From contig CAJUKJ010000010.1 in assembly GCA_910587365.1 (NCBI GenBank), positions 27,179-47,113 on the forward strand: a stretch of 19,935 bases of DNA. Direction: 5' to 3'. The DNA comes from an uncultured Christensenellaceae bacterium (GTDB lineage Bacteria; Bacillota; Clostridia; Christensenellales; Borkfalkiaceae). Both the position numbers and the translations under genes were made by a program. The notes under the pieces were generated by a model that was not told the origin of the DNA, searched no databases, and saw only the letters and a list, made by a program, of their open reading frames with translations. Positions 19,874 to 19,935 of the stretch are shown here, piece by piece; the first letter of the stretch is position 1; the number at the start of each line of letters is the position of its first letter.

Positions 19874-19935
19874 CGCTTTTTTCATTGCGGCTACCTGCTT
19901 AGCCACTTCATCCTGCAAGTTTTCGCTCTTCTTCT
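19871..19935 (-). CDS. tsf: Elongation factor Ts, C-terminal fragment
   Basis: The last 20 residues of a minus-strand gene running out of the window: KKSENLQDEVAKQVAAMKKA then TAA. This matches the usual EF-Ts ending (EKKxENFAEEVAxQV). EF-Ts recycles EF-Tu. Its expected partner pyrH lies downstream on the same strand, after an inserted block. The TAA stop overlaps element copy 4. Confidence 0.85.
   Translation of the reverse strand, partial: KKSENLQDEVAKQVAAMKKA

Overview
The window looks like a chromosomal segment of a low-to-moderate GC Gram-positive bacterium, most likely an uncultured member of the Clostridia. The reasons are the gene orders ylxM-ffh-rpsP-khpA and tsf/pyrH-frr-uppS-cdsA-dxr-rseP, an FMN-type enoyl-ACP reductase (FabK), a DegV protein, an ECF thiamine transporter under a TPP riboswitch, strong Shine-Dalgarno sites and textbook sigma-A promoters. 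No species can be named from the sequence alone.

Layout. 1-3407 (minus strand): ylxM, ffh, rpsP and khpA, a translation and protein-targeting cluster in which every gap downstream of ffh holds a structured repeat. 3408-5163: a 76-residue unknown gene (plus), an SGNH-hydrolase lipoprotein (minus) and an 88-residue unknown gene (minus). 5164-5801: three evenly spaced operators and two tandem XRE repressors. 5884-8138: fabK-fabZ-degV, a fatty-acid operon. 8139-9944: repeat-rich gap and a CPA2 cation/proton antiporter (minus). 10108-10492: a probable standalone structured ncRNA with a very strong promoter and a terminator. 10544-11128: a YfbR-like HD phosphohydrolase (minus). 11194-12277: promoter, TPP riboswitch and thiT (plus). 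12309-17645: rseP, dxr, cdsA, uppS, frr and pyrH on the minus strand, covering envelope lipid precursors, isoprenoids, ribosome recycling and UMP kinase. 17772-19606: a module separating pyrH from tsf, made of a CFI-box protein, an XRE repressor and an AT-rich membrane protein. 19871-19935: the 3' end of tsf.

The most unusual content is non-coding. A family of about 115-bp elements has four copies (1-106, 123-244, 11300-11411, 19753-19871). They share a hairpin whose stem changes between copies with compensating bases, flanked by an invariant GA/GA internal loop. One copy forms the tip of the P3 arm of the TPP riboswitch. Two others start inside the TAA stop codons of khpA and tsf, apparently as TA-target insertions that rebuild the stop. 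A second, unrelated element of about 263 bp with five stem-loops occurs twice, each copy starting exactly at the stop codon of rpsP or ffh. A third, C-rich palindromic repeat lies at 8216-8345 and 18594-18638.
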